From Helianthus annuus (Eukaryota; Streptophyta; Magnoliopsida; Asterales; Asteraceae), in NCBI RefSeq assembly GCF_002127325.2, contig NC_035433.2, positions 126,529,695-126,593,694 on the forward strand: a stretch of 64,000 nucleotides of DNA. Direction: 5' to 3'. The notes beneath the pieces were generated by a model. The model was not told the origin of the DNA. It did not search any database and worked only from the letters and a program-made list of their open reading frames with translations. The position numbers were made by a program, and so were the translations under genes. The stretch's first letter is position 1. The number at the start of each line of letters is the position of its first letter. Below are positions 43,568 through 55,864 of this stretch, one piece after another.

Positions 43568-46439
43568 TTATTGTCTCCATAGTTTTAATGCAAATACAAC
43601 TGCACCCAGTTTTAATGCCTCTCTGCATGAGTACACAGCCCATACCAGTGTGTGACGCATCGCAATACACCACGAATTCTTCTATACCATCGGGCAATGT
43701 TAACACTGGCGCATTACTCAACTTCTTCTTCAGAATGTCAAAGGATTCCTGCTGCTTAGGGCCCCAATCAAACTTAATCTTCTTACGAGTCAACGAAGTT
43801 AGAGGCGCAGCAATCCTTGAGAAATTTTCGATGAATCGCCTATAGTATCCTCCTAATCCTAGGAAACTGCGAATCTCGGTAGGAGTCTTTGGCTCTTGCC
43901 AATTCATAACTGCTTCTACCTTAGCAGGATCTACTTGGATACCACGCTCACTTACCACATGTCCAAGGAATCGGACTTCCCGAAGCCAAAATTCACACTT
44001 TGAAAATTTGGCATAGAGTTTCTCATGATGTAGAAGTTTGAGAATACAACGAAGGTGTTTCTCGTGGTCAGCTTGGTTCTTTGAGTAGATAAGGATATCG
44101 TCAATAAAGACAATGACGAATTTATCTAGATAAGGCTTGCAGACGCGATTCATGAGATCCATGAATGCGGCTGGTGCGTTAGTGAGCCCAAAAGGCATCA
44201 CTAGGAACTCGTAATGTCCATAACGAGTCCTAAACGCTGTCTTGTGCACATCTTCATCCTTGACCTTCAACTGATGATAGCCTGACCTCAAGTCGATCTT
44301 TGAAAAGTAGCTTGCTCCTTGCAACTGATCGAACAGATCGTCGATCCTGGGTAATGGATATCTATTCTTGATAGTAACTTTATTAAGCTCACGGTAATCG
44401 ATGCACAGACGCATCGATCCATCCTTATTTTTAACGAACAAGATTGGCGCTCCCCAAGGAGACGAGCTAGGTCTAATAAAACCTTTAGCTAACAGATCAT
44501 CTAACTGCGTCCTTAACTCCTTCATTTCCGTTGGTACCAACCTATATGGTGCTCTCGCTACAGGCGCCGCACCTGGAATGATGTCTATTCGAAACTCCAC
44601 TTGCCTATCCGGTGGTAAACCGGGGAGTTCTTCAGGGAATACTTCAGGGTATTCTGAGATGACAGGGATATCTTCAATCCTAGGCTTTGGCTCATCAATA
44701 GTAACTTGTGCCATATAAATGACACAACCCTTCTGCAGACATCTGGATGCCTTGAGCATGGACACTTGCTCAGGCAATCCATGCTGGGTATCTCCTTGGA
44801 TAGTGAGTGACTCACCAGACGGAGTTTTAACCACTACCTGCTTTCTGTTGCACATAATCTGGGCTTGGTTACGCGATAACCAATCCATACCTATCACTAT
44901 ATCGAATCCAGCTAGCTTAAAGAGAAGCAAGGATAATGGGAAAGAATGATTCCTAATGGATATAACACATCCCTCTAAAACGGTTGAGGCGGTTTCTATG
45001 GTTCCATCGGCTAATTCCACCTCATACTTCACACTTAAGGTTTTAACAGGTAGGTTTAACAACTTACAGAACTTATCATCAACAAATGACTTATCTGCTC
45101 CTGAATCAAATAGTACTCTAGCAAAAACATCATTTACAAGAAAAGTACATGTAATGACGTTGTCGTCTTGAACTGCTTCCTTAGCGTCCATCTTGAAGAC
45201 TCTTGCATTTGTCTTCTTTCCATCATCGGCTTTCTTAGCGTTCTTTGGGCAATTAGGTCGGATGTGCCCTTTCTCATTGCAACCATAACAAGTTGCATCC
45301 TTTAGCTTCCTGCATTCCAAGGTTTTATGGTCTGTGGATTTGCAGATTCCACATTGTTTTGCGTGAGACTGGGATTTCGACTCAAATCGACACTTCCCAA
45401 AGTGGTTCTTCCTGCAAGTTTTGCATCTGGGCTTCTCTCCTGATTGTTGCCCATCTCTCTTAAATCCCGACCCTTTCCTGTGGTCGTTATTCCCTCGGTG
45501 TCTTTTCTCCGATCTTCGTGAGGTGTCGTCCTCACGTTTCCTCTTATTCTCCTCCGAGTTCTTAAGAGCTCTCAACCTGACTACATCCTGGGTGAGAGAG
45601 AGAGATAGATCAGCTACTGATCTGAACGTTGTAGGCCTCGATGCCTTAACGCTTGCCTTAATCTCAGGCGCCAAACCCCCAATAAAACGGGCAATCCTTC
45701 TCGGCTCTGGGGTTACCAAATATGGAACCAATCGAGATAGAGTATTGAAGGTGGTGAGATATGCCTGGCAGTCGAGGTTCTTCATCACCAGGGATACGAA
45801 GTCTGACTCAATCCTTTCAACTTCGTGTTGTGGGCAGAAATTTTCTTTGATCAGGGCTACAAACTGATCCCATGACGTACTGTAAAGTGTGGCCTTACCG
45901 GCAGCTTGTAGGAGAGATTTCCACCACGCTAGTGCATCCCCTTTGAACGATTGGGATACGTACTTCACTACATCCCGATCAGCACACCCGCTGATATCTA
46001 CAACCGTATCCATCTCATCTAACCAGGTCATACAGTCGACCGCTCCTTTCTCCCCAGTAAAATCGCTGGGTTTGCATGAGACGAAATATTTATACGTACA
46101 GGACTTGCTGTGCGTTTCATGCTTCTGCTTGATCTCCTTTTTCGGAACGCTGCTGTGGTTAGAGGAGTGATTATCCTCATCATCCTTCTTTAGCTCATCT
46201 TTCTTTGATATATCTTTCTTAGAAGGCGGTTTGCTATGAGCCTCCGACTGAGTCTTGGATTTGGCATGTGGTACGGTTCGGGTCCTACTTCGGGTCCCGC
46301 TTGATTCCCTAAATTGCCTATCAATGGCCTTGGCAACAGCATTTTCTACCAGTGCTTGTAGCTCCGCACCAGTTACATGAATCTTAGTATTATCTGGGTT
46401 TTCCTCAGAATGACTGTTTGTTTCTTCCGACTTAGCCAT
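43458..46439 (-). CDS. Tekay-like gag-protease-reverse transcriptase polyprotein
   Basis: 993-codon frame starting [15 protein letters not shown]. The gag domain has [14 protein letters not shown] and [12 protein letters not shown]. Knuckles are [26 protein letters not shown] and the CCHC box [14 protein letters not shown] (about residue 385). The protease has FDSGADKSF (about 442) and [11 protein letters not shown] follows from about 600 ([16 protein letters not shown]) with [16 protein letters not shown] and the catalytic [14 protein letters not shown] (about 772-785), then the connection and RNase H start ([21 protein letters not shown]). After this the frame runs into a shifted sequence, because part of RNase H is lost. 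The rest is intact, in line with a recent insertion. Confidence 0.92.
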   Translation of the reverse strand: MAKSEETNSHSEENPDNTKIHVTGAELQALVENAVAKAIDRQFRESSGTRSRTRTVPHAKSKTQSEAHSKPPSKKDISKKDELKKDDEDNHSSNHSSVPKKEIKQKHETHSKSCTYKYFVSCKPSDFTGEKGAVDCMTWLDEMDTVVDISGCADRDVVKYVSQSFKGDALAWWKSLLQAAGKATLYSTSWDQFVALIKENFCPQHEVERIESDFVSLVMKNLDCQAYLTTFNTLSRLVPYLVTPEPRRIARFIGGLAPEIKASVKASRPTTFRSVADLSLSLTQDVVRLRALKNSEENKRKREDDTSRRSEKRHRGNNDHRKGSGFKRDGQQSGEKPRCKTCRKNHFGKCRFESKSQSHAKQCGICKSTDHKTLECRKLKDATCYGCNEKGHIRPNCPKNAKKADDGKKTNARVFKMDAKEAVQDDNVITCTFLVNDVFARVLFDSGADKSFVDDKFCKLLNLPVKTLSVKYEVELADGTIETASTVLEGCVISIRNHSFPLSLLLFKLAGFDIVIGMDWLSRNQAQIMCNRKQVVVKTPSGESLTIQGDTQHGLPEQVSMLKASRCLQKGCVIYMAQVTIDEPKPRIEDIPVISEYPEVFPEELPGLPPDRQVEFRIDIIPGAAPVARAPYRLVPTEMKELRTQLDDLLAKGFIRPSSSPWGAPILFVKNKDGSMRLCIDYRELNKVTIKNRYPLPRIDDLFDQLQGASYFSKIDLRSGYHQLKVKDEDVHKTAFRTRYGHYEFLVMPFGLTNAPAAFMDLMNRVCKPYLDKFVIVFIDDILIYSKNQADHEKHLRCILKLLHHEKLYAKFSKCEFWLREVRFLGHVVSERGIQVDPAKVEAVMNWQEPKTPTEIRSFLGLGGYYRRFIENFSRIAAPLTSLTRKKIKFDWGPKQQESFDILKKKLSNAPVLTLPDGIEEFVVYCDASHTGMGCVLMQRGIKTGCSCICIKTMETIIVWNQVCNLFGSQEPSTFVQSEGIEHAAKTMDGNFK

Positions 46440-47311
46440 GTAGCTTTAGGAGCTACATAAAAGTAAGGACAAGGTCTATTTAGAAACCTAACAGTAGTAT
46501 CGTTCTTGACGATTTATTAACCATGGTAATAATAGCCATATTAGTTAATTTATTTAATTTCATTCAGCACTTTTATTAGCAACTTTATCATAGAATGAAA
46601 TATATATATTGGCACAATAGGCCTAGTCACTTGGACAATTTCTAAATTTTGAATTTAGATTTTATAGGATTGAATTTGTATAATTATAACAAATAAATCC
46701 TTTGCTTGGCAGGGAGTCTATAAACCACGGCTGCCTTTTTGTTTTATATGACATTAGTTATAACCCGTAGGCATCAAGTCACAATCAGATATATATACAA
46801 ATATAATCTTTGGATAATTTATTAAAAGGGTGACTTGTGTGATTTTACAGATCACGCTAGCCAAGAATGTTAACATGTTTACAGATGTTAACAGAGATTT
46901 GAATCTTTTTAACCAGGTTTTACCATATTGGCCAGGCCTTTTAATAAGACATTCAAGCTAGGTTTTACCTTCTTAAGATTCTTATTAAAATGGTAAATTA
47001 AAATAATGATTGATATTTTTCATTTATTTGTATATTATGTTCATGCATATAGATAAAATGAAAAACTTAAATTAACCATTTTTAAATAAAATAGACTAGT
47101 ACAACTTTGCCCTAAACGGGACTTTTACTCAAATAACATGCCCACGCAGGGGCTAAACCAAATAACAAACAGACAAACCCACGCAGGGGTTAAACAGAAA
47201 CAACATACCCACGTAGGGGTAGAACAAGAGAAATATGCCCTCGCAGGAGCAGAGTACAGAAGATAAATGTCCTCGCAGGGACATGAGTGAATAAGCTAAC
47301 ACACAAAGGAT
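46440..47311 (-). repeat. Spacer between leader ORF and gag, with a minisatellite
   Basis: Noncoding. At about 47139-47290 five diverged units of about 30 bp share CC[C/T][A/T]CGCAGGGG (plus strand), spaced by A-rich sequence. The remainder (46440-47130) is AT-rich. Confidence 0.6.
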
Positions 47312-48594
47312 TTAATAATCCTTCTTGCCTTTACCCTTGATCAAATCAACCATCTTCTTAAGCATTCCGCGGTTATGTCGGCGATCTTCCCGCAATTCAT
47401 GCCGCAATTCACGTCGCACGTCATTTATCCCTTGAAGGATTTCTTGGACTTGCGGTGGCGACATCATCGGCGCCGGCTGCGGTGGCGGATACTGCGGTGG
47501 TTGAGGAGGCTGCGGCTGCTGGTATCCATGCGATAAGTATCCAAAAGTTGATTGTCCCGTAGCCCAGGGACCTCCAAAAGCACCCTCCTGATTGAGAGGG
47601 TTGTAGCCCGAAGCTATCCAGTAGGGATCCCCTGTATAGTCATAACCTGGGGGAAAAGTCGGCTCGAAGGGATTATATGCGGCCGCGCTAGCATAAGCGG
47701 GGATTGGGTTCCCAAAATCCTGTGGTGGTGGTGGCGCGATTGGCGCAGATGTTACTTCTGAGACGGGATGCGAAGATTCTCCCATCTCTGGCTCCTCATG
47801 AAAGGGCGAGTATCAGCTGCTACCTGAATGTGGAGGGGTGCCGATGCGTATCCCTCCTCGTGTGGACATCCGGGCGTTCCTTCCCCTTCGCCTCTGAGGC
47901 GGAGGAGGCAAAACCGGAGGTGGTGGCGGCGGCGGAGTGACCACGTCACGCCAGAAACCCTCAGAAGGGTCCTGTTGCTGCTGAGGCTGCTGCTGAAGCT
48001 GCTGCTGGGAGTGCAGGGGAGAGCTGTGATGCGACTGGTGTAAGGGGGAGTTGTGGTAACTAGGGGTAAATACCCAGTCGTGCTGCTTGAATCTCTCCTC
48101 ATAACTGTCGAGACCATGGTAAGGTGATCCCACAAACGGTGACCCATCAGAGATCTCGATGGGGTGGTTCGGTGTACCGGACGGTGGCATGGAAGGATCA
48201 GTATCCTCATCGACCTCCATCTCGTTGCCACCCGGGAAGTGGCCTTCAGGTCCAAGTGGGTTATGACCCACTGGTTCTCCCAAGTAATCATCAGGGTTGT
48301 ACAGGCCCTGATAGACAGGTGCTGGGTAATCAAAAGGTGATTGGTGGAGAGGAATGTAGGATTGATGGGAGTTGTGGGGCTCATTTTTTGAATGAGGCCC
48401 AAAAGAGTGGGGAATGGAAGGTGAGGTACTCAGTGATGCTGAGTGCCTGGCGGGTTCAGCGAACGATCTCCAAAGGTTTCGGGCATCAGTGTTTTGGGGT
48501 CCTGAAAGGGTTCGCCTATGCGAAGGCCCAGCTTCATGGTCATGAGAGGTTGCGAATGCTCCTCGTCCCCTTCCTCTTACACGTGGCGGCATTT
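47312..48594 (-). CDS. Extra leader ORF of the Tekay-like element (Pro/Gln/His-rich), interrupted by one TGA
   Basis: Two frames in the same phase are separated by one in-frame stop at 47813-47815. The upstream part starts MPPRVRGRGRGAFATS (ATG about 48594; the frame is open further to 48739) and is rich in Pro, His, Gln and Ser (LQQQPQQQQ, TPPPPPPPVLPPPP). The downstream part (47785-47312, from MGESSHPVSEV) is Pro/Tyr/Gly-rich and ends in a charged helix-like segment (EILQGINDVRRELRHELRED, then KKMVDLIKGKGKK). No known domain. Gag starts about 870 bp further on. The protein is unknown in function; its basic start and end suggest nucleic-acid or particle binding, which is inference. Confidence 0.55.
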
Positions 48595-48767
48595 TGAACC
48601 TGTCAAAATCAAACAAGTAGCACAACAAAATATATAAGACAAAGTTAGAAAATAAAATAAATTTTGAATATTTCCTAAGTTCTTTGTCTAGACTCGAGAA
48701 TCGAGGAATGTGCAATTGTGTAACTGAGATTAAACACAAAGGCTAGTGTTTAATTCACTCAGAGTTG

Positions 48768-48779
48768 GCTCTGATACCA
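48768..48779 (-). other. Primer-binding site, initiator-Met tRNA (minus-strand element)
   Basis: GCTCTGATACCA on the plus strand, i.e. TGGTATCAGAGC on the coding strand, immediately inside the 5' LTR (48783-52314). Confidence 0.88.
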
Positions 48780-48782
48780 ACC

Positions 48783-51700
48783 TGTCACACCCCTAATTTC
48801 CACGTGTCACCGGTGGGCCCGGTGGGGAGTATAGTGACGTAGTTGGCATCATCATAGACAAACAACACAATATAATAATGCACAGCGGAAGCAAAGATAG
48901 ATTCATTTCAACTTTAATAAAATGTAATATTAAATATCACTGATAGTTGAAACGGATCCACAGGCGGATCAAAACAAAATAAGATATTGTTCAACAGTTT
49001 TATTGTCGTCCAAGCTTGCGAGACTTATTGTGGACGCTCTAGAAGACAGCCAGCCTAGTACGTGTAGTACCTACACTTAACCTTTTGGGAAAATACGTCA
49101 GTTTACACTGGTAAATAAAAATTAACTGACTCATTTTGAAAATGATTGAAAATTGATTTAAATGCACATGGCATAAAATATTTTTATAACTTGGGATAAT
49201 TATGCAATATAATCTTGTGAACGAATTACATGTTACTTGTGCGTTCAGTAGCCCGGATCTTGTCCGGGTTAAAGATCAATAGACACACCACATTAAAGAG
49301 TTATACACTGACAGGTGTACGCCTACACCTCGTGCTCTGGTCGTGGCCATCCCGTAAGATGATGCCAAGGATATCGGGGACATGGTCATTAACCCCCCAA
49401 AGGCTTAAAGTAAAACAAGACTGTTTAAACGAGCCGATCAAATTATTCAATTGAACACCCAAGGGTGCAAGATTTGTACGCTCGATCAAGCGGTATTCTA
49501 TATACCGTAACCCAAGCCCGTATAGGGAAAATAAGTTAAAAGTATTTACCTTAGTAAGTATGAATCACAATTGGCAAGTGAGGGTAGCTTTTAATGGGCC
49601 TCCTATTCTGGTACAAAGGTTTATAATAACCTATTAGATTCCTAACGGGTCTTTATTTAAGCCTAAGCTTAGACCGGTTAGTTTTAAGGACGATACGGTT
49701 CAAGCGCACGATTAAGCGAAGACCGGATAGAATGTGATTTAGACCTGACAAGTTTGAATACTTGTATAATATGGGTATGCTAAATACATTCTGGATTTTG
49801 AGACGAAAATGATAACGTTTGACCCGTTTCGGTCAATTTATGCAAACTAGTTACATAAACCGAACCGAGCGCTAAAAGAGCGTTACGGGTAGCCAAAAGA
49901 GTCATATGCAAGTTCCCTGAGATAATATGCTTTAAATATGATATAATATCAGCAAGTTATGTTCTATTATGCCCCGAATAAATTTAAACTCAATTTATGC
50001 CTTATAAGGGCATTTTGGTCATTTAAAAGATTATAAAAGAGTTAAATTAGAAATCTGAGTTACAGGTCTGATTATAGAGTAAACATACTTAATTTGACAT
50101 ATTATAACAGTAGGGTATGACCCATATACAAAACTTATCATTTAAAATCAAACTATGCACCTTAGGGGTATTTTGGTAATTTCACAAGGGCTAAAAATGT
50201 CAAAACTGGAAATCTGAGTTCAAAAACTTATACTTACTGTTATTTTATAAAAATATGCTAAATACATCAGTAGGTATAATCCTTATATGTTTAATATGGG
50301 TATAACGCGTACTATGCGTTAAAAACGCTTAGAAAGGCGATTTAGAGCCGTTTCCGGGTTTTCAAAAGAAAGCTGAGATTTTTATAATTACAGAATGCCC
50401 AAAATAATTTATTTAACAAATAAGATCAGTAGAAAAAGGTTTGGGGTCAAAAGGATGCATAAAACTCATTTTTTGGCTTAAAAGGTCAAAACCGGTATTA
50501 ACCGAATCAACTTAGAGACCTATGATACGATCAGCCAAAAATTAAATAAAAATCTTCAAAAATCCCAAAATATTATATAACATCAGTGGGTAAAAAGTTT
50601 TATATCAAAAAGTGGGCTTAAACAGGTTATATGCTATTTACGCCGTTTATTCAACATAAAGCTCTATATTTACGATATCGGACATAACTAAAAATCTGGA
50701 CCTCCAACTGATATGAAAATTTCGGTGCATGTTTATAAATCAGTAATATAGGTTTCTACTCTTTCACTTTTCCAAAAATCATGTTTTATAGCAAAAAGGG
50801 CAAAATAGTCAACTTTAAGCATAAATCGGAAACATGCATATGAATCGGTTAATCATGGAATCAAGTTGTAAAATTCCAGAGAGTTAAACATAAATATAAA
50901 TGGTTCAAAATAAGCTCTAATGCAGATCTCAAACATGCATGCACGGATCCGAATCGAGAGTCAAAGAAAAAGTCGTTTTATAAGACTTTCGGTTCCGATC
51001 CGAGTTTATACTAAAGATTGTTGAGTTGATTATGATAAAACATATTCTTACATTCATTATAAAGTTATTTTTGATGATCAAACTGATTGCATGTCATCTA
51101 CATTACCATTTATGCTAGATTTCTCAAAAACAAGTTCTGTTGACTTTTTAAGAACAACTTTGACTCGACAATAATCATGCTTAGAGTGGGAATCAGAGAA
51201 TACCCTTTTGAGGGTTTGTTTCCTACATAAATACCAACTTGTAGGTACTTTCAATTTGAGAAATGACTGAGCCATTTTCGTTTAATCGAAAAGTCAAACT
51301 ATAACTATGACGGATTGACTTTCGGCTAATAATCAAAGCTAGAACGAATTAGAGAAGGTTATGAATGCTTACAAGAGTCCTAATGAAGCTTAGTTATCAC
51401 TATGAAGGTGCCTTGTCGTCCAGAAAGCTCCAGAAGTTGCCTTGTGAATTTTTGAAGTTTCAAGTGTTCTTGTTTTCTAACTCAAGAACTCAATTGTGAA
51501 GCTTTTGATCTGATTTTATGGTGATTCAAGTGTTGTAAGAAAGCCACAGGTGTCCCATGCTGCATGTAATTCGATTGGAGGGTTTGGGAGGTGAATAAAA
51601 GCTGTAACCAACTCAAATTTCGATCAACTGGCAGCTGTCCTGAAGTTCCTGTCGCTGTACCTGGTTCGCGGCCCGCATAAGAGGCTCCAGGCGGGCCGCC

Positions 51701-52314
51701 TGGAGTCTGCAGATCCCCAAACATTGTTTAAAAGTTGCAGTTTGGTCCCTGCACTTTGGTTACGAGGTTTTGGCCATTCATTTTGACCCTTAGACCCTCA
51801 AACTTGATTTTTAGGAACCTTGGGACTTTTACCAACATGGTAAAGTCCTCGGTTAACTTTGCGCTCACCCGAAAAGTCATGAAATTCGACGTTGACGCTT
51901 TTAACCCCTCAAGTACGGTTTTGGCCATAACTTTCTCATACGATAACGAAACTTCATGAAATTTTTACCACATATTCTAGTGAGTATATTCTAGCATTAC
52001 AAAGCTTCGGGGCTGCCAAAAGATCACTCAGAGGTATAAATTCAACATGTTGACACTTTTAGTCCCTGTAGTTTGTAATTCCTCACTTTCGTGCATTTTC
52101 CGCTTCGTATGATCCATGATCTATCCGTTTAGGGTTATAAACACCATGTAGGGTTATTGTAGAGTCTATTTATCCATTGTTGACACTTTGGACCCTTATG
52201 TTCCATAGTTTTCACTGTTTGTCAACTTTAGTCCCTCTAAAGTATATTTTCACATATCCAATGCCCATGACACGTGTCAATGCATTATTGGACGTAAATT
52301 TCCGAGGTGTTACA
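48783..52314 (-). repeat. 5' LTR of the minus-strand Tekay-like element (full length)
   Basis: 3532 bp. It holds the 713 bp (49083-49800) missing from the other copy. The deleted block is bordered in this copy by TTTTG at 49083-49087 and 49796-49800. It also carries the 10-bp inverted repeat CTCCAGGCGG at 51685-51705. The promoter region was not located with confidence. Confidence 0.92.
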
Positions 52315-52319
52315 CATTA

Positions 52320-53060
52320 ACACAAAAAGTAAGGAACTTAAGGAAATCCCAGTAGTCTCAGAATACTCTGACGTATTCCCAGAAGAATTACCTGGATTAC
52401 CACTCGATAGGGAAGTAGAGTTTAGGATTCATCTAATTCCTGGAACTACCCTAATAGCTAAAGCACCTTACCGGCTAGCACCCACTGAAATGCTAGAATT
52501 GAAAAAGCAATTAGATGAATTACTAAGCAAAGGATTTATACAACCTAGTTCATCCCCTTGGGGAGCACCAGTGTTGTTTATGAAAAAGAAAGATGGATCG
52601 ATGAGAATGTGTATTGATTATAGGGAATTAAATAAGGTTACAATTAAGAATCGATACCCATTACCTAGGATTGTCGATCTTTTTGATCAACTCCAGGGAG
52701 CTAGGTATTTTTCTAAGATAGACTTACGCTCCGGATATCATCAGTTGAAAGTACAAGAAGAAGACATACCTAAAACTGCTTTCAGAACTAGAACTAGGTA
52801 TGGTCATTATGAGTTTACAGTCATGCCCTTCGGACTAACAAATGCTCCTGCAGCATTCATGGACATGATGAATCGGATTTGTAAACCATACCTGGATAAA
52901 TTCGTAATTGTCTTTATTGGCGATATACTTATTTATTCCAAAAGTCAGGAAGAACATTGTGAGCACCTGCATGTACTCTTAACTTTGTTAAGAAATGAAA
53001 AACTTTACGCCAAATTCTCGAAGTGTGAATTCTGGCTACAGGAAGTGCAATTTTTAGGGC
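52320..53060 (+). pseudogene. RT fragment of the plus-strand Tekay-like element
   Basis: Continues the interrupted pol: [20 protein letters not shown], then [36 protein letters not shown] and [14 protein letters not shown]. The catalytic box reads [14 protein letters not shown], so the first of the two usual Asp residues is Gly. The frame is cut at QEVQFLG (about 53060) by a deletion. It is dead by truncation, and probably by the catalytic change as well. Confidence 0.9.
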
Positions 53061-54879
53061 CCAGCTTCATGTAACTTATAACCAGCAATGAGACCTTGAT
53101 GTTTTCCCAGGCTAAGCAACTTAGTATAAACTTCACCAAGAGCAGAGTTAAACTCAGCAGAATGAAGCAGATAAGTAACAACCTGTTGAAAACCTTGCTC
53201 AATCAACCACTGGTTATTGCTGGTAGCCCGGGAAACCAAAGCCTTCAAGCTTTCCTTCTCCTCATCAAAGGCTTTTTGAGCAGCAGACAAAGCCTCCTTA
53301 CCCGCCTTTAGCTTCAACCGATCGGCCTCAAAACTCTTCTTAAAATCACTCATCTCAATCTCATGCTGCTTAGACAAAATCATCAACCTTTTTTGACCAA
53401 GCCTCCTCCTTCTCAGCAAAACCACTTATCTCCGTCTTCATTGCGGCCATCGAGGATTTCATTTTATCCTTCTTCTTAGAAAACTCTTCATATTCTTGCA
53501 TCCTCTGACGAAAACGGGCAATGCCCTGAGGAAGCATGGCAGCAAGGTTGCAGGTACTTAGAATCATACAAGACAACATCATGTCATCATCCATCTCAGA
53601 AATAGTGTTATGAACTGAAGGAGGAGCAATATGACTTAAAGCATCTTCACAAACAACAGCATCCTTGAAACTGTCATCAATCTTCTCCGACCAACCTGGC
53701 ACATAAACCGCATCCTGATCCAACCGTTCAACATCCCTGCTCGAAGAACCCTGAACAGGGGTAGCAATAACCTTTTTGGCTGAAGCCTATTTGCCATGAA
53801 CAACTAGCTTCTTCTCTTTTTCAGAACCCACTTCAACACCTTGATCCCCAGAAACTTCGATATCATCACTCAACTCCACCGGTTCAGTAGAGGTGGATTG
53901 AGGAACACCCTTTAAACGATGAGTAGATTGCCGGGTTGAAGCCTTGGGAGCAATAGGTTTGGAAAAACCCTTCACATTAGAAACACTAACATAACCCGAA
54001 CCACCGAACCTTTGTTCAGCAGTCCTAACCACAACGTTTTCATCAGGAACAGATGGGACATCCTCGTACACAACATCAGAAGTGTCGTCACTCTTAATAA
54101 AATCCAGGGCAGACATAACTAAAAATAACAAAAATAAAATTCATAAGACATAAATAACGTAGAATGCAAAGATGGCAAACAAGAAAAATGCATACCGGTG
54201 CCACTTCTCATTAGAACCGGATCCCGATCGGCCTTTTCCAACAAATCACTAACCCCTAACATAACTAGCAAATGTTCAGGGAAAGGACGAACCCTCGAAG
54301 GGCATACCCTGATGGCTTTGAGAAAAGCATCATTCAACTCAGACTCAGAGGGCTCTGGTTCATTAAGAACGGCATCCGGATGCCTCCACACCATTTTAAA
54401 TGGGAGAATACAGTCAGAAACCCAGAAAAAGCGATCCTTCCAAGTCCCGAGTGTTGTAACCATAGAAGAAATAAGACAAGCATCAACCTTGGAAGTTTCA
54501 AAGGTGAACTAATCGCCGTTTTTAGCCGATCGGAAAAAAGGCGAAAAAGCAAAAGCGAAGGATCATACCCAAGGGCATGGCATAGAACTTCGAAATGCAA
54601 AACCCTAGCCATACCCTTTGGATGGATTTTGCCAAAGGAGACTCGGTAATACTCCAACAAATTCAGAACAAAAAGGGAAAACGAATGACGGAGATTCGAA
54701 AACTCAAAATGACGGCAGTAAAGAGCAATAAAACCAGCCGGACATTTGTCAATCGGAACATCACAAGCAGGAGCAGTCGGTTTAAACATTTTCCCAATAC
54801 CATATTCCTTACAAAATAATTCTACTTCTTCTTGGGTTAATCGAGAAAAGGACTTTGCCAAATCCTTACGAGCACCCAT
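53061..54879 (-). pseudogene. Antisense ORF (aORF) of the Tat element, intron-containing, decayed
   Basis: Opposite in strand to gag, between the lost pol and the 3' LTR. It starts MGARKDLAKSFSRLTQEEVE and includes CPAGFIALYCRHFEFSNLRH, GYDPSLLLFRLFSDR, GTWKDRFFWVSD and a long coiled-coil-like C-terminal part (KKSFEADRLKLKAGKEAL). It resembles the plant gypsy-type transposon domain known as an extra antisense ORF in Tat elements. A probable 77-nt intron (54195-54119, GTATGC...TTTTTAG) joins the frame ending in MRSGT to MSALDFIKSDD. Damage: a frameshift and TAG near 54480-54515, a stop at 53787, another frameshift near 53370-53425, and loss of the C-terminus at 53061. Its function is not known. 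Confidence 0.7.
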
Positions 54880-55242
54880 TTTTTACAAGAAAATATGAAG
54901 AAAGTAAGGAAATAAAGATGAAGTCGGAACTAACCTTGAAGAGAAGAAAGGAAATTGCAGAGGAAACTTGAAAAGATAATGTAGAAATTAAATGATACCC
55001 CCAAATATAAAACTCAAATAGTAGTGATAATTGCAAACGGTTACTTTCTGCAAAACCGCCGCCCTATGAACTGCCACACATCAATCAAATCAAATGTCAG
55101 ACATTTAAATTTCAAAAATTAACTGCCTCCGACCCTTTAAGCCTTTAAGCTTTGAACCCTTAAAGCCTTTAGTCAATAAAACACGTGTATAAAAGTCAGA
55201 CGTCTTTGAGCTGATCTCCTAAAAACCTCTGACTCGGGCGGC

Positions 55243-55864
55243 TGATGACGGGGGTAGCCCAAGATAAAATAAAATGACCAAAATACATAAGTGCCCAAAG
55301 GGTTAAACGGTTCAAAGGTTGAAAAGCTGAGGAGATGAAGTAAAGCAATGTGGGAACAGTAAATGGTCACATCTCCACCAACTCACCAACTCGCCAGCCG
55401 CAAAAGCAATGCAGGTCTACAGAACACACTCTATTATCCAGGGGTCAAAAGGCTTTAACCCCCGAAAGGGTAAGCCCCTCACTGCAAGCAGGGTCACTAG
55501 TCAAATGCATTCCTCTTTGGGAGATTCCTTCTCCTATATATTCGACACCTCACTTACTTCCTAGGACATCCCTGACCAACTCTGATTCTTAAACATCTCT
55601 GGTCATTCGCTGCAAGTACTTGCTTCTCGCAAGATACTTCCTCTCACATCCAATACACACATTCTGTTTGCTCCTTCATCCGAATCTGAACACATTTCAG
55701 AGGAGAATCCATAGTAAACAACAAAACAAAACTAGTGAACCTTCTTCCACGTCTTGCAAACGTGGGGGGACCCCACGACCTGCGTTAGGCGAAGTTGAAC
55801 CTTTCAACCCTTTTGCCTAACCGACCCTGCTACTACCCTTGGTCTGTTATTTGTTGCATCAACA
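55243..55864 (+). repeat. Tat element 3' LTR
   Basis: 622 bp, near-identical to 31453-32073, followed by the target duplication ATGCC. The sequence just upstream (54892-55242) is the antisense ORF's 5' flank and the noncoding 3' region; no strong polypurine tract is visible. Confidence 0.9.

Larger units (their letters stand above)
39049..52319 (-). mobile_element. Tekay-like chromovirus, minus strand, with both LTRs
   Basis: The element proper is 39054-52314 (13.26 kb), flanked by the perfect target duplication CATTA (39049-39053 and 52315-52319). LTRs are 39054-41872 (3' LTR) and 48783-52314 (5' LTR), with ends TGTAACACC and GGTGTGACA on the coding strand. The initiator-Met primer site lies beside the 5' LTR (48768-48779). 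In coding order it carries a leader ORF, gag-protease-RT, a damaged RNase H, and integrase with a chromodomain-like end. The LTRs differ by about ten base changes besides one 713-bp deletion, so insertion was recent. Confidence 0.93.
34352..53060 (+). mobile_element. Tekay-like chromovirus, plus strand, 3' truncated, split by a later insertion
   Basis: 5' LTR 34352-35697 (TGTTGTAACAAC...CTGTGACA) is followed by an initiator-Met tRNA primer site TGGTATCAGAGC at 35706-35717. Leader ORFs, gag and protease follow, then a minus-strand element (39054-52314) that inserted with target duplication CATTA. RT resumes from 52315 and stops abruptly at about 53060. RNase H, integrase and the 3' LTR are missing. 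The 3' end is a deletion junction with the Tat antisense ORF. Confidence 0.85.
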
